In this document: one piece after another, positions 10,640-22,969 of the stretch | How positions within the stretch are numbered: the first letter of the stretch is position 1 | Layout of the letters: every line of letters starts with the position of its first letter | Position numbers and translations under genes: made by a program | The notes under the pieces: model-generated | What the model saw: only the letters and a program-made list of their open reading frames with translations | Databases searched by the model: none | Told to the model about the DNA's origin: nothing | Assembly: GCA_948567375.1 (NCBI GenBank) | Contig: OX419761.1 | Location: 41,082,243-41,146,242, forward strand | Direction of reading: 5' to 3' | From: Lunularia cruciata | Lineage: Eukaryota > Streptophyta > Marchantiopsida > Lunulariales > Lunulariaceae | DNA length: 64,000 nucleotides

Positions 10640-12280
10640 AACTCATATGTCCAACCTTCTTGTCCATTGAGTGCTCAAGTAATTCCCATTAAAAAACCAT
10701 TCTTCTTCATATAAATCCTTAGAGAAAGTTTCAAAAGAGAAAAAAAAATCTCAACAATATCTTCCACTACTTTTATGGTGTAGAAGTTATCCCCTACACA
10801 ACCTTCTTGCTCATCATAGAACCTTGCTCTAGATAGCTTGTCATCCACTAGATTTCATGCACCAAGAATGTACCTAAAATATGGATTGAATGTCTTGATA
10901 TATGCTATTCATTTGAGCAAAGCAATATCCAACATTGAGCAACCTATGATTATACCAAGTAGCAACAAACAATATGTTTCCACAATTAATGGTGCTCCTA
11001 TGAAATACTCCTTATTTTCCTTTAGAGAAAAAATGATCTCTCATAACTCCCACTTAACTTGAAGGTAATGTCATTGCCTTTGGTGTAAAATTTTAGCATA
11101 AAATTTGACCACATATCTTTAGCCATCCTCATCCTCTTGTCTTACTATCTAATTGACACCAATAGAACTAGTAGTAGTTGTAAGAAAGACATATTTATCT
11201 CCATCATATGATGCCTTTCTCAACATTGGTGCAAAAACTAGTAGTTTCTTCAACTCTTGCATGGAAGAAATCTACTTCTCCTCCCATCAAAATGTCTCCT
11301 CCTTCCTTAGTAGTTGGTACAAGAGATCCACAACATGTGCAAAATGAGGAATCCAAGTTTTGTAAAATAGAAAAGCACCTAAAAACCTTTTAACTTCTAT
11401 CTTGGTGTTACTTCCTATGGCTTGCACTTTCTCAAGACTTGACTTCTTGCCATAAGGTCCACACAAATGCCCAACTACAAGTACTTCATAAACCCCAAAG
11501 GTCAATTTCTCCCCTAATAATGTCAAATGTACTTCTTGCAACCTTGATAGAATGTTTTGACAATCTATTATGTAATCAAAAAGAAGTTTCATGCACCTTT
11601 TTTGATCCAAAGGCTCATCCTTGTTGATTTCCTCACATTCTTTTATAGGTACATCATCCAAGAAAGGCATAGTTTTATTTGGAATGAAGTCATGTAAAAG
11701 CCTATGCACACCACTCATCATATAGGCTATAGAATTTGTTGCTCCTTGAGGTAAGGTATACATCTTTATAAAACCCAATGGTGTCCTCATTGTTGTCAGA
11801 TCTTTCCTTCTCTCAGCCAATTGGAATTGATTGTATCCATATTATAGATCTCCAATAGAATATATGGATCTACTTGCAAACTCCTCCCCTATAGGTCTCA
11901 CACCTATGTGAGACCTATAGGGGTAACTTCGTAATGGTAACTTGGTTCATAGGTTGCATATCATGTATAAACCTCAATTTTTCATTCTTTTTAGGAATTG
12001 TAAACCACCAACTAGAATATGGAGCTATAGATGGCTTCAAAATTTCCAATTGAATCTTCTCGGTTAACAAAGCAATGAGACTCAGAAAATGAGCTTTAGG
12101 AGCAAGAATTGGTCTCAAATTCCATAGAACATACAGAATTGTGAAAATGATCATGGGTAATAAAATGGTTGGATCAACACACCCTATTTTTAGTGGTTGA
12201 AAGGCAAAGAATTTACCATGTTTTGATGATTTCTTTGGTAAATAATTTCTTTTCTTCATCTGTAAGAAAATTTCCCTCAT
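10640..12280 (-). pseudogene. C1 reverse transcriptase/RNase H fossil
   Basis: At 11915-12280 the minus strand shows LEILKPSIAPYSSWWFTIPKK and KLRFIHDMQPMNQVTI. At 11287-11820 it shows MRTPLGFIKMYTLPQGATNS, the catalytic PFLDDVPIKE and FLGAFLFYKTWIPHFA. These are fingers/palm and connection motifs of a Ty3/gypsy reverse transcriptase. RNase H-like sequence continues to about 10640. The part carries several breaks. Confidence 0.85.
11886..11923. repeat. Perfect hairpin, 17-bp stem and 4-base loop
   Basis: Bases 11886-11902 are the exact reverse complement of 11907-11923, with loop ccta. It lies between the two reverse-transcriptase blocks of C1. Neither arm shows drift although the surrounding fossil is worn. 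Confidence 0.95.
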
Positions 12281-12469
12281 CCAACCTTCAACATCTTCAA
12301 TATCTCCTTTGTGAACTGATGAACCACACTTGTTGGCTCTTTGAGACTTTCCTTGTTTGTGGTTTTCCCCAACTGTTGTAGCAAATCTACAAGTAGTGGT
12401 TGAGAAATAGCCTTCACTTTTGTATCAACATTTTTATCCTTTGTCTCAAGCACCACCTCTTGGTACATG

Positions 12470-14090
12470 AAACTTCTCTACTTCTTACAAAACCCATCCA
12501 CTATATCATAAACCTCCTTGGAGCATTTATGTATAATGGTTTCTTCACCCATATCCAAAGAATCATTGTTGATCTTTGACAATGTACTCAAATCATCCAA
12601 GAAATAATGCTCCTCCAAAACTTGGGATACAGATTCTACTTCTTCTATCTATTTTTCCTCCAACAACACATGCTTCATATTTCTTACATAATATCTTCTT
12701 TCTCTTTCTAAGTTTCCACTTTGGTAAATGAAACACAACTATCTTGTGTAGTACACACAAAATCTACACAAAAGAACTTTTCTTCTGCACCATTGTGAAG
12801 CAAGAATCCATAATAATCAATGCTACCACATTCTTGTCTTCTAATGGCAACTCCTAAACATCTATTTCATCAAGAACATTGATAAACTCCCTCCGTAGCA
12901 TAAGTAAGGACACATTCCTTATTTGTCCCTATTTTGGTGATGGTCAAGAATTGGACCACCTTTGTGCCATCCCTATTCCTTATCTAAGCATATGCAGATC
13001 CATCATCTAGAATCTTGGTCTCCATTCTCAGTCCAATAATATAATGCTGATCTAACAAGATTGGATATGTAGCCTTCTCATGAATAAAGAAATTATGGGA
13101 GGCACAAATATCTCCAATTGGTCACCTTAATATTAGGGCAAGCCCCATTCAGCCCACTTTCTTTTGTCATTCACCCCTCTGACTTTCCAGTCATGATGAA
13201 TATCAATAGACCATAGCTCTTCATTATACAAATCCTTGGAGATTACATTTAATTCTGAACTTTGATCAATCAAGGCTACAATTGGTTCCTCCAAACCTCC
13301 CAACTTGACTTACGTCTCTATCATAGTTCTTGCACAATGGTTATGGCTAAAATGGCTTCCCACCTCCTTGGCTCAAACATCATCTTCAAACCACACTTGA
13401 TGGATTTTATGGGTAGGTTTGGAGTTATAGCATTTAGCACATCCATCCTCTCCATTCACTACCTTTCCTTGATAAAATTTTGTAGCTTGAGTTTTTGGTA
13501 ATTTGGGCTCTTCAACCGCATACCACTTTCTCTTGATTAGATTAATAATACATGAAACTGCCTTTGGCAATGCCAAGTACTTCCCTAAGCATAAATTCCA
13601 CCTTCCTATTCAAGATCCTTTCCTCCAAAATCTTCCTCAAATTAGTCATTGCTTTGATCTCCAATTGGAGTTTGTAAGCACGTAATTTGCCTCTTTGGTC
13701 TTTCTCACCCCCTCCAAATGTTTGCTAAGCTTCTTATTTAGTTATCCTTTCATCCATGATCATATCATTCCCAATGGTTTTTTTTTTTGCTTAACTTTAA
13801 GCTTTGATGTCAACCTCTATTTATTCTTAGGTTCTGATGTAGGCCTCTACTTTACATTGGATTTTTGTGCTTCACTCCATGTTTGCCTCTTTGATAGTTT
13901 GGCTTCCTCACTATCATCCCTTCTTATCTCTTTTTACTATCAAGATTTTGTACTTGGTTTTTTCTATATAAGCGTGAATATGCATTGAGTTTATAGGGTC
14001 ATCCAATCTAGCGGATGTTTTAATGGTATCCCCTATCCCTTGTTGAACATCTTGAGATACCTTTTGCTTGCAAATAGAGCTTTGAAGTTG
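12470..14090 (-). pseudogene. C1 gag/protease region
   Basis: By position, upstream of the reverse transcriptase on the minus strand, this should hold gag and protease. A cysteine pair with downstream histidine appears in CAKCYNSKPTHKIH near 13440. No other domain is secure. The border with element B2 is near 14090 but not sharp. Confidence 0.4.
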
Positions 14091-14093
14091 TGA

Positions 14094-14700
14094 CTAGAGA
14101 GGGTCATGTAGCTTCTTCTCATCATCAAGTTGTATTTGACAAGTCATAGCTTCCACAATGACAATGCATGAGAAGTCAAAATATCCTTTGCTGATTTCTT
14201 CATCCCTCCTTTGCCAAAAGTTTTCTTCAATTAGGAGAGAATTTTGTACTTTTTTTCTTAGAAGTATTATATGTAAACTTGACAAGCATAAGACAAGTAT
14301 CCAAATTGGGGTAGTAAACATTGACAAAGACACATAGCATGTCTTCTATAGTGTGATTTTCTCATTTAATTTGCACTTTTGTTTGCCTATTACAAGTCAT
14401 AGACAAGGCAAGTTAGATGCCAAGTACTTTGAAGAGTGCTTGCTAAAATTTACCAATGAATCAAGGATCAAAATTAGAGATGAGAATCCTTGGCATCCCA
14501 AGGTGCTTCAAGACATTGTTGAAGTAAAATTTTACCAACATGGGAGCATCTATTGTATCTATGGCAGGAGCCAAATTAATTTGATTGTTGAGCTTATAAA
14601 AAGAAACCACAATTGATATATGGAATTGGTTCATCTTTGGCAAGGATGTGATGAGATTTAGGTTCACATGTTTCTATCAAGTAGATAGAATTGATAGGGG
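14094..14700 (-). pseudogene. B2 integrase fossil
   Basis: Minus-strand readings give LITSLPKMNQFHISIVV, LKHLGMPRILISNFDP and, further on, EDMLCVFVNV and FTYNTS. These align with the DDE core of gypsy integrases (DLITGLPKT, GLPKVIISDRDP, EDMLRAYV, EFAYN). Confidence 0.75.
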
Positions 14701-15149
14701 TTGAAGTAATCTATCAGCTTTTGGTTGCTTATCTTGTTGCATTGGCAACTTGCAAAAGATCAAAAAATCTCTCTAACCTCTCATGTCATGTTTGGAAATA
14801 ACCATTGGTGTTGTAGGGTACTCAACATCTTGTCCATGCCCATGTAACCAATAGGTGGTAAATCATGTGCTCCTTGAAGTTGCACAAGTCATAGATCTCT
14901 CATCATATGGAACTTAGATTTGATTCTCAAAAATAGAAGACCATTCTTGAATGAAGAGAATTCATGTGCCTTGTCATGTGCTAGAAGATAAATTTGCACC
15001 AAATGAAAGAAGAGATTTTGTTGTCAAGCAATTGTGAACTTTTTTGTACCTTTGAGTTCATCAACACTATGGTGATTGTTGCTATTATACAAGATTCAAG
15101 AAGAATCTTTAGATTAAGTGTTCATGATAGGGCATCATGAATGACATAG

Positions 15150-16350
15150 AACTTTATTGGTTTGTACTCAAACTTGATATCGAACAATTTTAGTTGTTCC
15201 CCCCATTAATGATGGCAGCTCTTCATATGCTCCAAATGTAAGGTCTATAATAAGGGTTTGTGATTAGTTTGCATTATCACTTGTTTTCCCCAAAAATAAT
15301 ATCTTTACACATTTTTTGCATATATCATTGCAAGTTGTTCTTGATATTGAGCAAAATAATTCCTTTTAGTTGCATTTAGTTTTTTGAGATAAAAAGGCAA
15401 TGGGATGCAATCCATTTGAGAATTCTTATTGTAACACATCTCCAAATCCAAAGTTAGAAGCATCAAAATCATCCACACAAGGTATTTGAAGATTATATTG
15501 TTGGAGGATGGGTCATGAAGAAACCATCTCCTTCTTTAATGCTTCCTCTCACTTGGTAGTTTGCTTGAAGCTTGTTGTCTTCTCCAAAAGATCAATTAAT
15601 AATGCGGTCACATGGACAAAGTAGTGGATGAATTGTTGGTAAAATCTCACCAATTCATTACATCCTCAAACTTCCATGGCATCCTCAGGAGTAGGGCAGT
15701 CTATAATGACCTTGATTTTCTCTCTTTCTATCTTGATCCCCTTTGCTAAAACCTTATGGACCAAGAAAGTGATTTCCTTTTGAAAAAAGGCACACATTGA
15801 CTTCTTACAATATAAGTTCTAGTATCTTAGCCATCTTTAGACTTATATTATGTGGTTCTTGTGTTCTAGCTCTGTCTTATTTTATAGAGGTACTAACATC
15901 ATCCAAGAATATTGCAACATATCAATCTAATAGTCCTTTCAACACCCAATGAATTTGATTCATGAATACTATTGGAGTATTAATGAGCACAAAAGGTCAA
16001 AATTTCCATTCAAGATGCCCATAATTTATGAAAAAGATAATATTTTGCACATCTTCACAATCAATTGGAATTCTCCAATAGCTACTCCAAAGATCCAACT
16101 TTGAGAAATTTTGTGCTCCATTTAATTGATCCAACAAATCATAAATTCAAGGCAAGGGATATGTAATCTTCATCATTCATTTATTAAGTCTATGGAAATC
16201 AATATAAAATCAAAGGCCTCCATCCTTCTTTGGTACAAAGATGCTTCACAAGAGGATGTGCTATGTCATACAAAATTCTTCTCCAACAACTTGCTTAGTG
16301 ATGTTTGAAAACCTTTTAACTCCTTTGGTGATAAGCAATAGATTGGTCTA
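15150..16350 (-). pseudogene. B2 RNase H and reverse transcriptase fossil
   Basis: No long reading frame is left, but the nucleotide sequence aligns block by block with 18640-18987 plus 28803-29085. Both have the connection region (settings around CCTTATGG) and the FLDD region near 15895-15920. The order and spacing fit a gypsy polymerase on the minus strand. Confidence 0.6.
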
Positions 16351-17099
16351 CTTACTAAATTACTACTTAGCAATAGCTCAAGCTTGAAGCATATTTTGAT
16401 TAGAGGGTAACCTTTGATCCTCTAGAAGAAGAAGATCATCTCAAAACACATTTGCAAAATTTTGTACTATTTGATCAACCACCACTTTTGAGGTTTCTTG
16501 TCTTCATCAAATTTCCTTGCATGATAGGTTTGATCCACATTAAAAAAAATAAGAATATCTTCCTCCAAATCTTGCTTTGCAGTTACTATATTGATAAATG
16601 TTTCATCTTGGGATTCACTACTCTTAGGTGTCTTCCTTAGAGATACTAAACAACTTAATTGGTAATTCTTACCTTGGTGTTGTACTTGAATTTATCATTT
16701 AACTCAATCAAATTGAACCTTATGACACTCAAGCAAGGAAGATCTGGAATAATATTGTACTATAAGGGAATTACTACAAAACTCATGCAATTAGAATACT
16801 CTTTAATTATCTTGAATGCAATAGTTGTGAGGTTTAAAATGTAGTACTATTTTTACCATCCATCATCATCAATCTGGTACCTAATACTAGCTTCATAAGA
16901 ACCTCTAATTCCTTTGTTAATTGTATAGACATACAATTCTCAAAACTCTTACAATCAACTAAAATTCTACAACTACAATTATAAATCATAAATTGCATGT
17001 GAATCAAACTTGCATAAGTAAAGCCTTGAATTCTAATAGAACTAATCAAATTCCCAATAAATGGCTCAATATCTCCTATTAAGACACTTTATTTTCCTG

Positions 17100-17720
17100 A
17101 TCATCATGCTATAAGAAATAAATTTGTGCAATTGTCATCTATTCTTGTTTGGACATTCAACAATGTAGTGCACATTTTGGTGAAAATAGAAGCAACCACC
17201 ATTTTATCACAACCACTCTTGGTCTACCATGTTAAGTGGTCTTTATTGGATGACATCAATCTCCATTGATGCTAGCTCATCCACCTATACTTGGGTGTGT
17301 TTATAAATTCTATAGATGTCTAGGTTGAAGACCAAGTTGTACCAATCAAGGAGTCAAAGCATTGAGCCATATGCATGGCTTCTTTAAGATGTTTGGGTTT
17401 GCATATGATGACTTCCAATTTGGTGCATGATTTCAAGCTCACAAACTAATCCAAAGGTTTTCCTTCTTGTATATCCAGAATTAGTATCATTGTGTTTTGG
17501 AATTGAGAAAGGTAACTTCTCAAAAAACCATATTAGCTCAATTTTTTCATTTATTCTTGTGTAGTTTGTGCAACATCCATGGATTGGAATCTCCCAATGA
17601 CTGCACCCTTGAAGTCTTTGCATTTCAAAGTTGGAGCAACAAATTGCTATTCAATCTACTCCATCTAAATCACCATCATAGTTTTGCCACTCCATCTTAT
17701 TGACTTGAAGCCAAGAGGAT
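17100..17720 (-). pseudogene. B2 gag fossil
   Basis: Minus-strand reading shows FGLVCELEIMHQIGSHHMQTQTS, cut here to its family-specific core, plus a worn zinc-knuckle-like stretch near 17170-17210 (GGCFYFHQNVHYIVECPNK). The homologous parts of B1 lie at about 24200-24520. Confidence 0.6.
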
Positions 17721-18233
17721 TTATCTCTACTCATTTAGATAATTTATGGCTTCAAAATATATTCACTGGTGAATATACAAATCAGTACTATATCCATTAG
17801 ATTCATGCCTTCAAATAACTTTGATTTTGAAGATCAAACTTGATTTTTTCTCTTTTGAAATCTTACTTTCTCTAATAACTCTTGTTGTTGACAGTCATGA
17901 TCTCTCTTCTCCAACAATTAAATAAGATGTATGATTTGTTATTGCATAATAATGATAATTTGGGTATTGTCACCATGACTTCTACTCTACCACACTACCT
18001 ACTTGCAATTATTTCATTTAACATATAGATGAACACATTCACCACTCTTCATAAGTTACAATTGGAAGGATCATTGGTTCATTACACAAGATGAGTGGAT
18101 TTGGAAAATCTTGACCAAAGTATGAAGTGATAAAATGTTAGAAATGGTGTCTTGATAATACATGAATATAAAAATCCCAATGATTGAGAGAAATTGATTT
18201 GGTGATCCATAGATTCTATCTATACCATTCATA

Positions 18234-18244
18234 CTCTAATGCCA
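18234..18244 (-). other. B2 primer-binding site
   Basis: On the minus strand this reads TGGCATTAGAG, next to the B2 LTR. It is a drifted form of the TGGTATTAGAG site of B1. Confidence 0.6.
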
Positions 18245-18621
18245 ATATAAAATACCAAGGAGAAAAATAATGGAATGGAAGGGTCATATTGGAAACTCTT
18301 GCTTGAAGGGAAACTCCTAATGTTAGCAGGAGCTTTGACTTTGGTTTTAATAGGGTAGATAAGTACAAGTCTCCCAAGAAGTTTACAAAGAAAGTTCCTT
18401 CTAGAAGCCAAATTTCTTGGATTGCAAGCCAAGCTAGCCAACTAATTGGTATACAAGGTACTAAAACCTTAGGAAGTTCCTAGAAGCTTCTTGCCAAGAA
18501 GCTTCCTTTATGCTTTTGGAACATTCTTAGCATTTGTAAATTGTCCTAGTTCTACATTCCTTTTGCTATAATTAGCTGATTCTACTAACTCATTAGCTCC
18601 TACTAACTCCATATTATTACA
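18245..18621 (-). repeat. B2 5' LTR
   Basis: On the minus strand it begins TGTAATAATATGGAG and shares with the B1 LTRs the phrase GGAAGCTTCTTGG and the motif GGCTTCTAGAAGGAA. It ends at the primer-binding site at 18244. Confidence 0.7.
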
Positions 18622-18987
18622 ACTTTGATTGCAAAGTTTGAAGCATCAAAATCAACCACATAAGGCAGTTGAGGATGGACAATGAGAACATCATATCCTT
18701 AAGTTTTCATGCATGTTTATTCTTGCTTTGTGGTCCCTTCAATTTTTTTTGTCTTTACTCCCAAGAGGTCCATTGATGGTGTGACTACAAGAGTTTAATA
18801 ATGTACAAATTGTCAATAAAAAGCTCACAAATCTATTAAATCCTTGGGAGTATGCTAATTTCTCATAACTTTGATTTTCTTCTCTTCCATCTTAATCCCC
18901 TTCATTGAAACCTTATGGTCTAAGAAGATAACTTCATTCTACCAAAAGGTACACTTTGCTTTCTTGCAATATAGTTTTCACCATAGT
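18622..18987 (-). mobile_element. B3 fragment, first half (split by B1)
   Basis: This aligns with the RNase H/reverse-transcriptase region of B2 at about 15440-15830 and stops exactly where the B1 LTR begins. The alignment resumes at 28803. It is the remnant of a third family B copy that served as landing site for B1. Confidence 0.75.
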
Positions 18988-19304
18988 TGTACTAATATCA
19001 AGTTAGCAAAAGTTAAGTATAGCTAAAAAGATAAAGAATTACAATTTATTCAGGATTCTAATAATATTCTAGAAGCATCTAGGAAGCTTCTTGGTGAGAA
19101 CCTTCTAGAACCTTCCATAAGATTGAGTAGCTTGTACAAATTTGATGGTTAGCTTAGCTTATATGCCAAATAATTGATGAGATTAGCTTGTACTCCAAGA
19201 AAGGTGACTTCTAGAAGGAAACTTCTTGTGAAAAAAAATTTGAGCTTACCTATCCCTACAAAATATTAAAGCTCAAGTTCAACTCAAGCATTTGGTCTAT
19301 TACA
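18988..19304 (+). repeat. B1 5' LTR
   Basis: It begins TGTACTAATATC and ends CTATTACA, followed by the primer-binding site. It matches 28396-28802, which is longer. Confidence 0.8.
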
Positions 19305-19305
19305 A

Positions 19306-19316
19306 TGGTATTAGAG
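19306..19316 (+). other. B1 primer-binding site
   Basis: TGGTATTAGAG follows the LTR after one base. It differs by one base from the initiator-methionine tRNA complement TGGTATCAGAG. Confidence 0.75.
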
Positions 19317-21104
19317 TAAGTGTAGTGCATGATAAATTCAAATTTCTTACTTTTTATGTTTTTCCTTGTTTAGAATAGAGAGGAGTGGAATTTTTGCCTT
19401 TAGGAGAGAAATCCGGTGAAACTAGATTTTGGGTGAAAAACCTATCTTCAAAAGTTATGTCACCATATTGGTGTCTTCACAAATGATGGTCACAATTTTC
19501 AATGAAGACAAGAAATCCAGTCTTTGGGAGACCATATGGATTACACTAATGTTACACATTGGTCAGATGCCCTAGGCTCTAACCTAGGCTCACATTTCAT
19601 GTGTTTTGTATTGTGTTTCTAGCCTTTTGACTCTTTGGGTCTTTTGGGCTTTATATTTCATTGTTTCATTGATTATCTTTGAAAGAGAAGGAGGACTCTT
19701 TAGTGAAGAGAGACCAATGGTACATAAATTTCAAGAACATGCAAAGACCATCTCCAAGACAGCTCACATGAGTAGAGAGTGCTAGGAGATTGAAGAATTG
19801 CAAGTAAGGGAAAGGAAAACCACTATAAACTTGAGACTTTTGTGGTGGAGAGGTTGCAGATTTCCTTAGCCTTCCACTCATCACAAATTTTTGCTTCTTG
19901 CAATCCAAGTGAGTAGAGGAGAAATTGACTGTCAATTCGTGAGGAACATGGATTGCTAGCACAATGGTGAAGTGCACTTCCCATTGAGTTACTAAGAATG
20001 CTCTAAACTTGAAGGCTCCAATTGGAAATGGCTGGCTTAATCCCTTGGAAATGGCTGCCCAAAGAGTTGAGAGTTACTTTTGTTTTGTGGAATCGGGAGC
20101 ATACTTCAGATACTATGGCTTTAAAGCTTCATGGGATGAAGAGAGTAGTATTGGAAGGTAGAAAGTGAATGTGAGAGAATCAATACCCTTCTATTAGAGC
20201 AAGACATTGGGGAGAGAGCTTAGAGTGGCAGGAGGCTATACTTTTGAATCCTGGTTCGATCTCAATAGCAAGATGCAAGCAAGGATAAATAAGGCCTTTG
20301 CCCATGTATGCATCCTACCAATAGATGGTTTGTGGCCAATTACAAGAACCCTACTTGAAGGGATTGCTGGAGCACTGATGAAGATCTTCAAGCCCTAACA
20401 CACTACCTATCTCCCAAAATCATAGATTTCTTTCTTCAACCACTTGTTTTTGGAAGGACCTATTGATTGGAGGCAGATGATACACATCCATGTGCAGAAG
20501 ATATACAATATGTTTGATACGCCAAGACCTTACTACTTGATGTTGTTCATGGTGCATTTCTACATCAGTCATGGATTACTTACCAAGGAAGAGAAGCTAG
20601 AATTAGATTACTCACCAAGTTAGAGAAGCTAGAATTTTTTAGTCATGAAGTGTCACTTGCCTACTTTGAAGAAGATGAGCTTGCATCAAATGGAGCTCAT
20701 GTAGGAAGTACATGAGAAGTACCAAAAGATGGGTGAATTTGTGATTTTGATGAAGATGGAAAAGAAGCATACATTCCCTACTACCCCCACCATCAAGAAG
20801 TTTGCTACTTGAAAGAGTGCAAAGAGACTCCAAGCTATCAAGAAGGTAGATGAAGATGAGGACATCCAACCCAAAGAAGAAGAAGAAGAAGAAGAAGAAG
20901 AAGAAGAAGAAGAGAAGACCTTTGGAAGCATATAAAATAGAAGCAAGAGAAGCTCCAACTCTTGGCGGTAGCTCCTACTTTTGCACCAACCAAGGCTCTT
21001 CAAGATGGCAAAGTGATGGTGCAATTGCTTGTGAAGGGATCAAAGGAGGACCCACACTAGAACACAATGAGGCAAGTATACAACATCATGGAGGACATGG
21101 TGGT
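19317..21104 (+). other. B1 leader and unidentified internal region
   Basis: This is the long region between the primer-binding site and a nested solo LTR. A worn open stretch from about 20200 to 20930 has no family I recognise. An (AAG) run lies at 20873-20912. B1 is longer than A1 mainly because of this and the following 2 kb, which may contain further old insertions. Confidence 0.4.
20873..20912 (+). repeat. (AAG)n microsatellite
   Basis: About thirteen uninterrupted AAG units inside the B1 internal region. Confidence 0.95.
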
Positions 21105-21617
21105 TGTAATTTTCCAAGGATGGAAGAGAAACATAGAAGAGGAAAACACAAGTTTCACACTCAAACTCTGATGCCCCAAAGGAGCACCTTGGCTTTATTA
21201 TATAACAAAGTAGAGACACCCAATGGAAGCATAACCCATGGATTAGATACATGGATTTGTGACATGTCATTGGTCTCCATTCTCAGACTAGATGCATGCA
21301 TGGGTAACATGTCACATCTAGTCCATCTAGTTGGTTAAACCAATGTTGATTGGAGGGAATCTTCTTGTAGGAATCTCCAAATCATATGGGTGAGGTATCA
21401 TTGGAAAGCTCTTGATGAGACAAATAAGAGCTGGAATCAACACATTTTGATGCCTAATTTATCTATTTTAGGTATATTTTGGTTTCTACCCTATTAGTAG
21501 AAGGACCCTTTTGGTAATAACTCTATCTGATCTATTTAGTACATCATGTATAACATCCTTCCAAATATTACCAAACCAAATTTCACCTCTAAATCATATA
21601 TATAGCTATTGGTAGTA
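21105..21617 (-). mobile_element. Solo LTR of family A nested in B1
   Basis: It starts TGTAATTTT and ends GTAGTACA, and aligns in minus orientation with the A1 LTRs (for example the shared block GCCCCAAAGGAGCACCTT). The flanks are perfect 5-bp repeats gtggt at 21100-21104 and 21618-21622. There are no internal element parts, so it is a solo LTR that arrived after B1. Confidence 0.9.
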
Positions 21618-22289
21618 CAGTGGTGGAGTTTGTGCAGACCAGTTCTACTATAGATGAGATCCAATTGGGACATTAGAAACTCATGGAGCCACATGAAGAC
21701 CACACCTTGGACCAAATTGTCTTAGGACTTTGGACTATAATACAAAGAAATTTTAGGAAGTTGAGAGAGAGCTTGAGATAACTTTACTATCTATTAGAGC
21801 TAGACGGGAAGCTAGAGGAGGCACCAGAATCTATAGTGCAAATTCTATAAATATTGGGGAATAAAAATGTCTTGGTTTTACCTTCTTTATACACTCCTAG
21901 AGCTACACCCCAATAGTAGCTATGATTGACCATTAGGCATTTTTAGCAGTGGTCATTTGTTAGTTTTGTTAGTTTTATAGTTTGGAGTTTTGAGTGTCTA
22001 TAGCTATTTAAGTGCAACATTTGAAGTGCTACATAATATACTAATGATTGGTGAACAAAGTTAAAGAGCTTCCTTGCTTTTTTGCTTTGCTCAAACTTTC
22101 ATGAAATTTTCTTGATTTGTATTTCCACTTTGGTAAAGATCAATAAATATTATGGGTTGCTTGGTGTGTCCAATCACTAGCTTTGGCGCAATCACCTCAT
22201 ACAGTGCCTTGATGGAATTTAAGCTATAGTGTTGTAAGTCACCAAAGTGTGAAGCCCAAATGGATAAATTTTCACAAAGATCTTGTGGT
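21618..22289. other. Unidentified part of B1 interior
   Basis: AT-rich sequence with no recognisable domain on either strand. It lies between the nested solo LTR and the 40-bp tandem repeat. Confidence 0.35.
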
Positions 22290-22750
22290 GTCTCAAAGAT
22301 TATGCCTTTTTGAAGGACAAAAAATTGGTTTTTGGTGAAGATAGTGCCTAGTGAAGGGTAGAACATCATTTCCAAAAGATAATGCCTTCTAAAGGGTAAG
22401 ACATCGGGTTTCAATCAAAAGTAATGTCTTACAAAGAGATGGAACATAGGTCAAGGGAGAAGACAATGCCTTCCAAAAGGTTAAACATTGTGGTTTGCTA
22501 AAGATGGTACCTTTGGAAGGGTAGTATATTATCTTTGGTGAAGATAGTGCCTTCACAAGGGGAGTATATTGACTTGATAGAATGCAGTGGCTTCAAAAAG
22601 GGATGCACATAATCTTCAGAAGACCTTAGATTCCGGTCTTTGGAAGGAGCAAGGATCTTTGGGAGGAGGTAAGGAGGCCTTTCAAAGAAGGGATGATATT
22701 CAACTTTGGAAGACCATACCACTTATCTTTAGAAGGGTATGACATTTACC
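22290..22750. repeat. Degenerate tandem repeat, about 40-bp unit
   Basis: The core GAAGATAGTGCCTT recurs in drifted form near 22302, 22344, 22382, 22426, 22466, 22507, 22547 and 22587, at steps of 38-44 bases. Each is followed by an AAGGGTA-like phrase and an ACAT-like phrase. Weaker copies run on to about 22750. The step is not a multiple of three, so it is a minisatellite rather than a protein repeat. Confidence 0.8.
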
Positions 22751-22876
22751 TACCAAGGATCTTTAAGGGATTGTCAAGCGTATATAAATTGCTACACAAC
22801 ATACATTGCTGTCAACATCATACACTATAGAAGAAAAACTCACACATAAGTCATACATAAACTCTAAAGTGCCACA

Positions 22877-22969
22877 ATAGTAGTTAGAGGTATTTTGGCA
22901 GTTCATCACAGACTACTTTCCGACGGTCAGATTTCATGTTTAGTGTAATGACTTCATGTGGGGCCCACC
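22877..22969 (+). repeat. Left arm of a 93-bp inverted repeat
   Basis: It runs from ATAGTAGTTAGAGG to GGGGCCCACC and pairs with 23290-23383 with only a handful of mismatches. The arms are about 320 bases apart. Confidence 0.9.

Larger units (their letters stand above)
8283..14090 (-). mobile_element. C1: Ty3/gypsy element with QGATNS-type reverse transcriptase
   Basis: Minus-strand parts in order from right to left are gag/protease-like sequence (about 12470-14090), reverse transcriptase (11287-12280), RNase H region (about 10640-11280) and integrase (8842-9900). The reverse transcriptase has TLPQGATNSIAYMM and PFLDDVPIKE, which set it apart from families A and B. An S repeat is inserted at 9949-10626. 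The LTRs are not clear and both borders are approximate. Many breaks; a fossil older than A1, which sits at its left edge. Confidence 0.75.
14090..18621 (-). mobile_element. B2: family B Ty3/gypsy element
   Basis: This is a minus-strand element with integrase (about 14094-14700), RNase H and reverse transcriptase (about 15150-16350), gag (about 17100-17720), primer-binding site and 5' LTR (18245-18621). Its gag phrase FGLVCELEIMHQIGS recurs as FGLVCERLEIMHS in B1, which ties the two into one family. No left LTR was found. Broken, with many breaks. Confidence 0.75.

Noticed and set aside
22290-22750. CRISPR-like array or repeat protein
   Set aside because: Units are degenerate, about 40 bases with no spacers, and not a multiple of three, in a plant genome. 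A minisatellite fits better.
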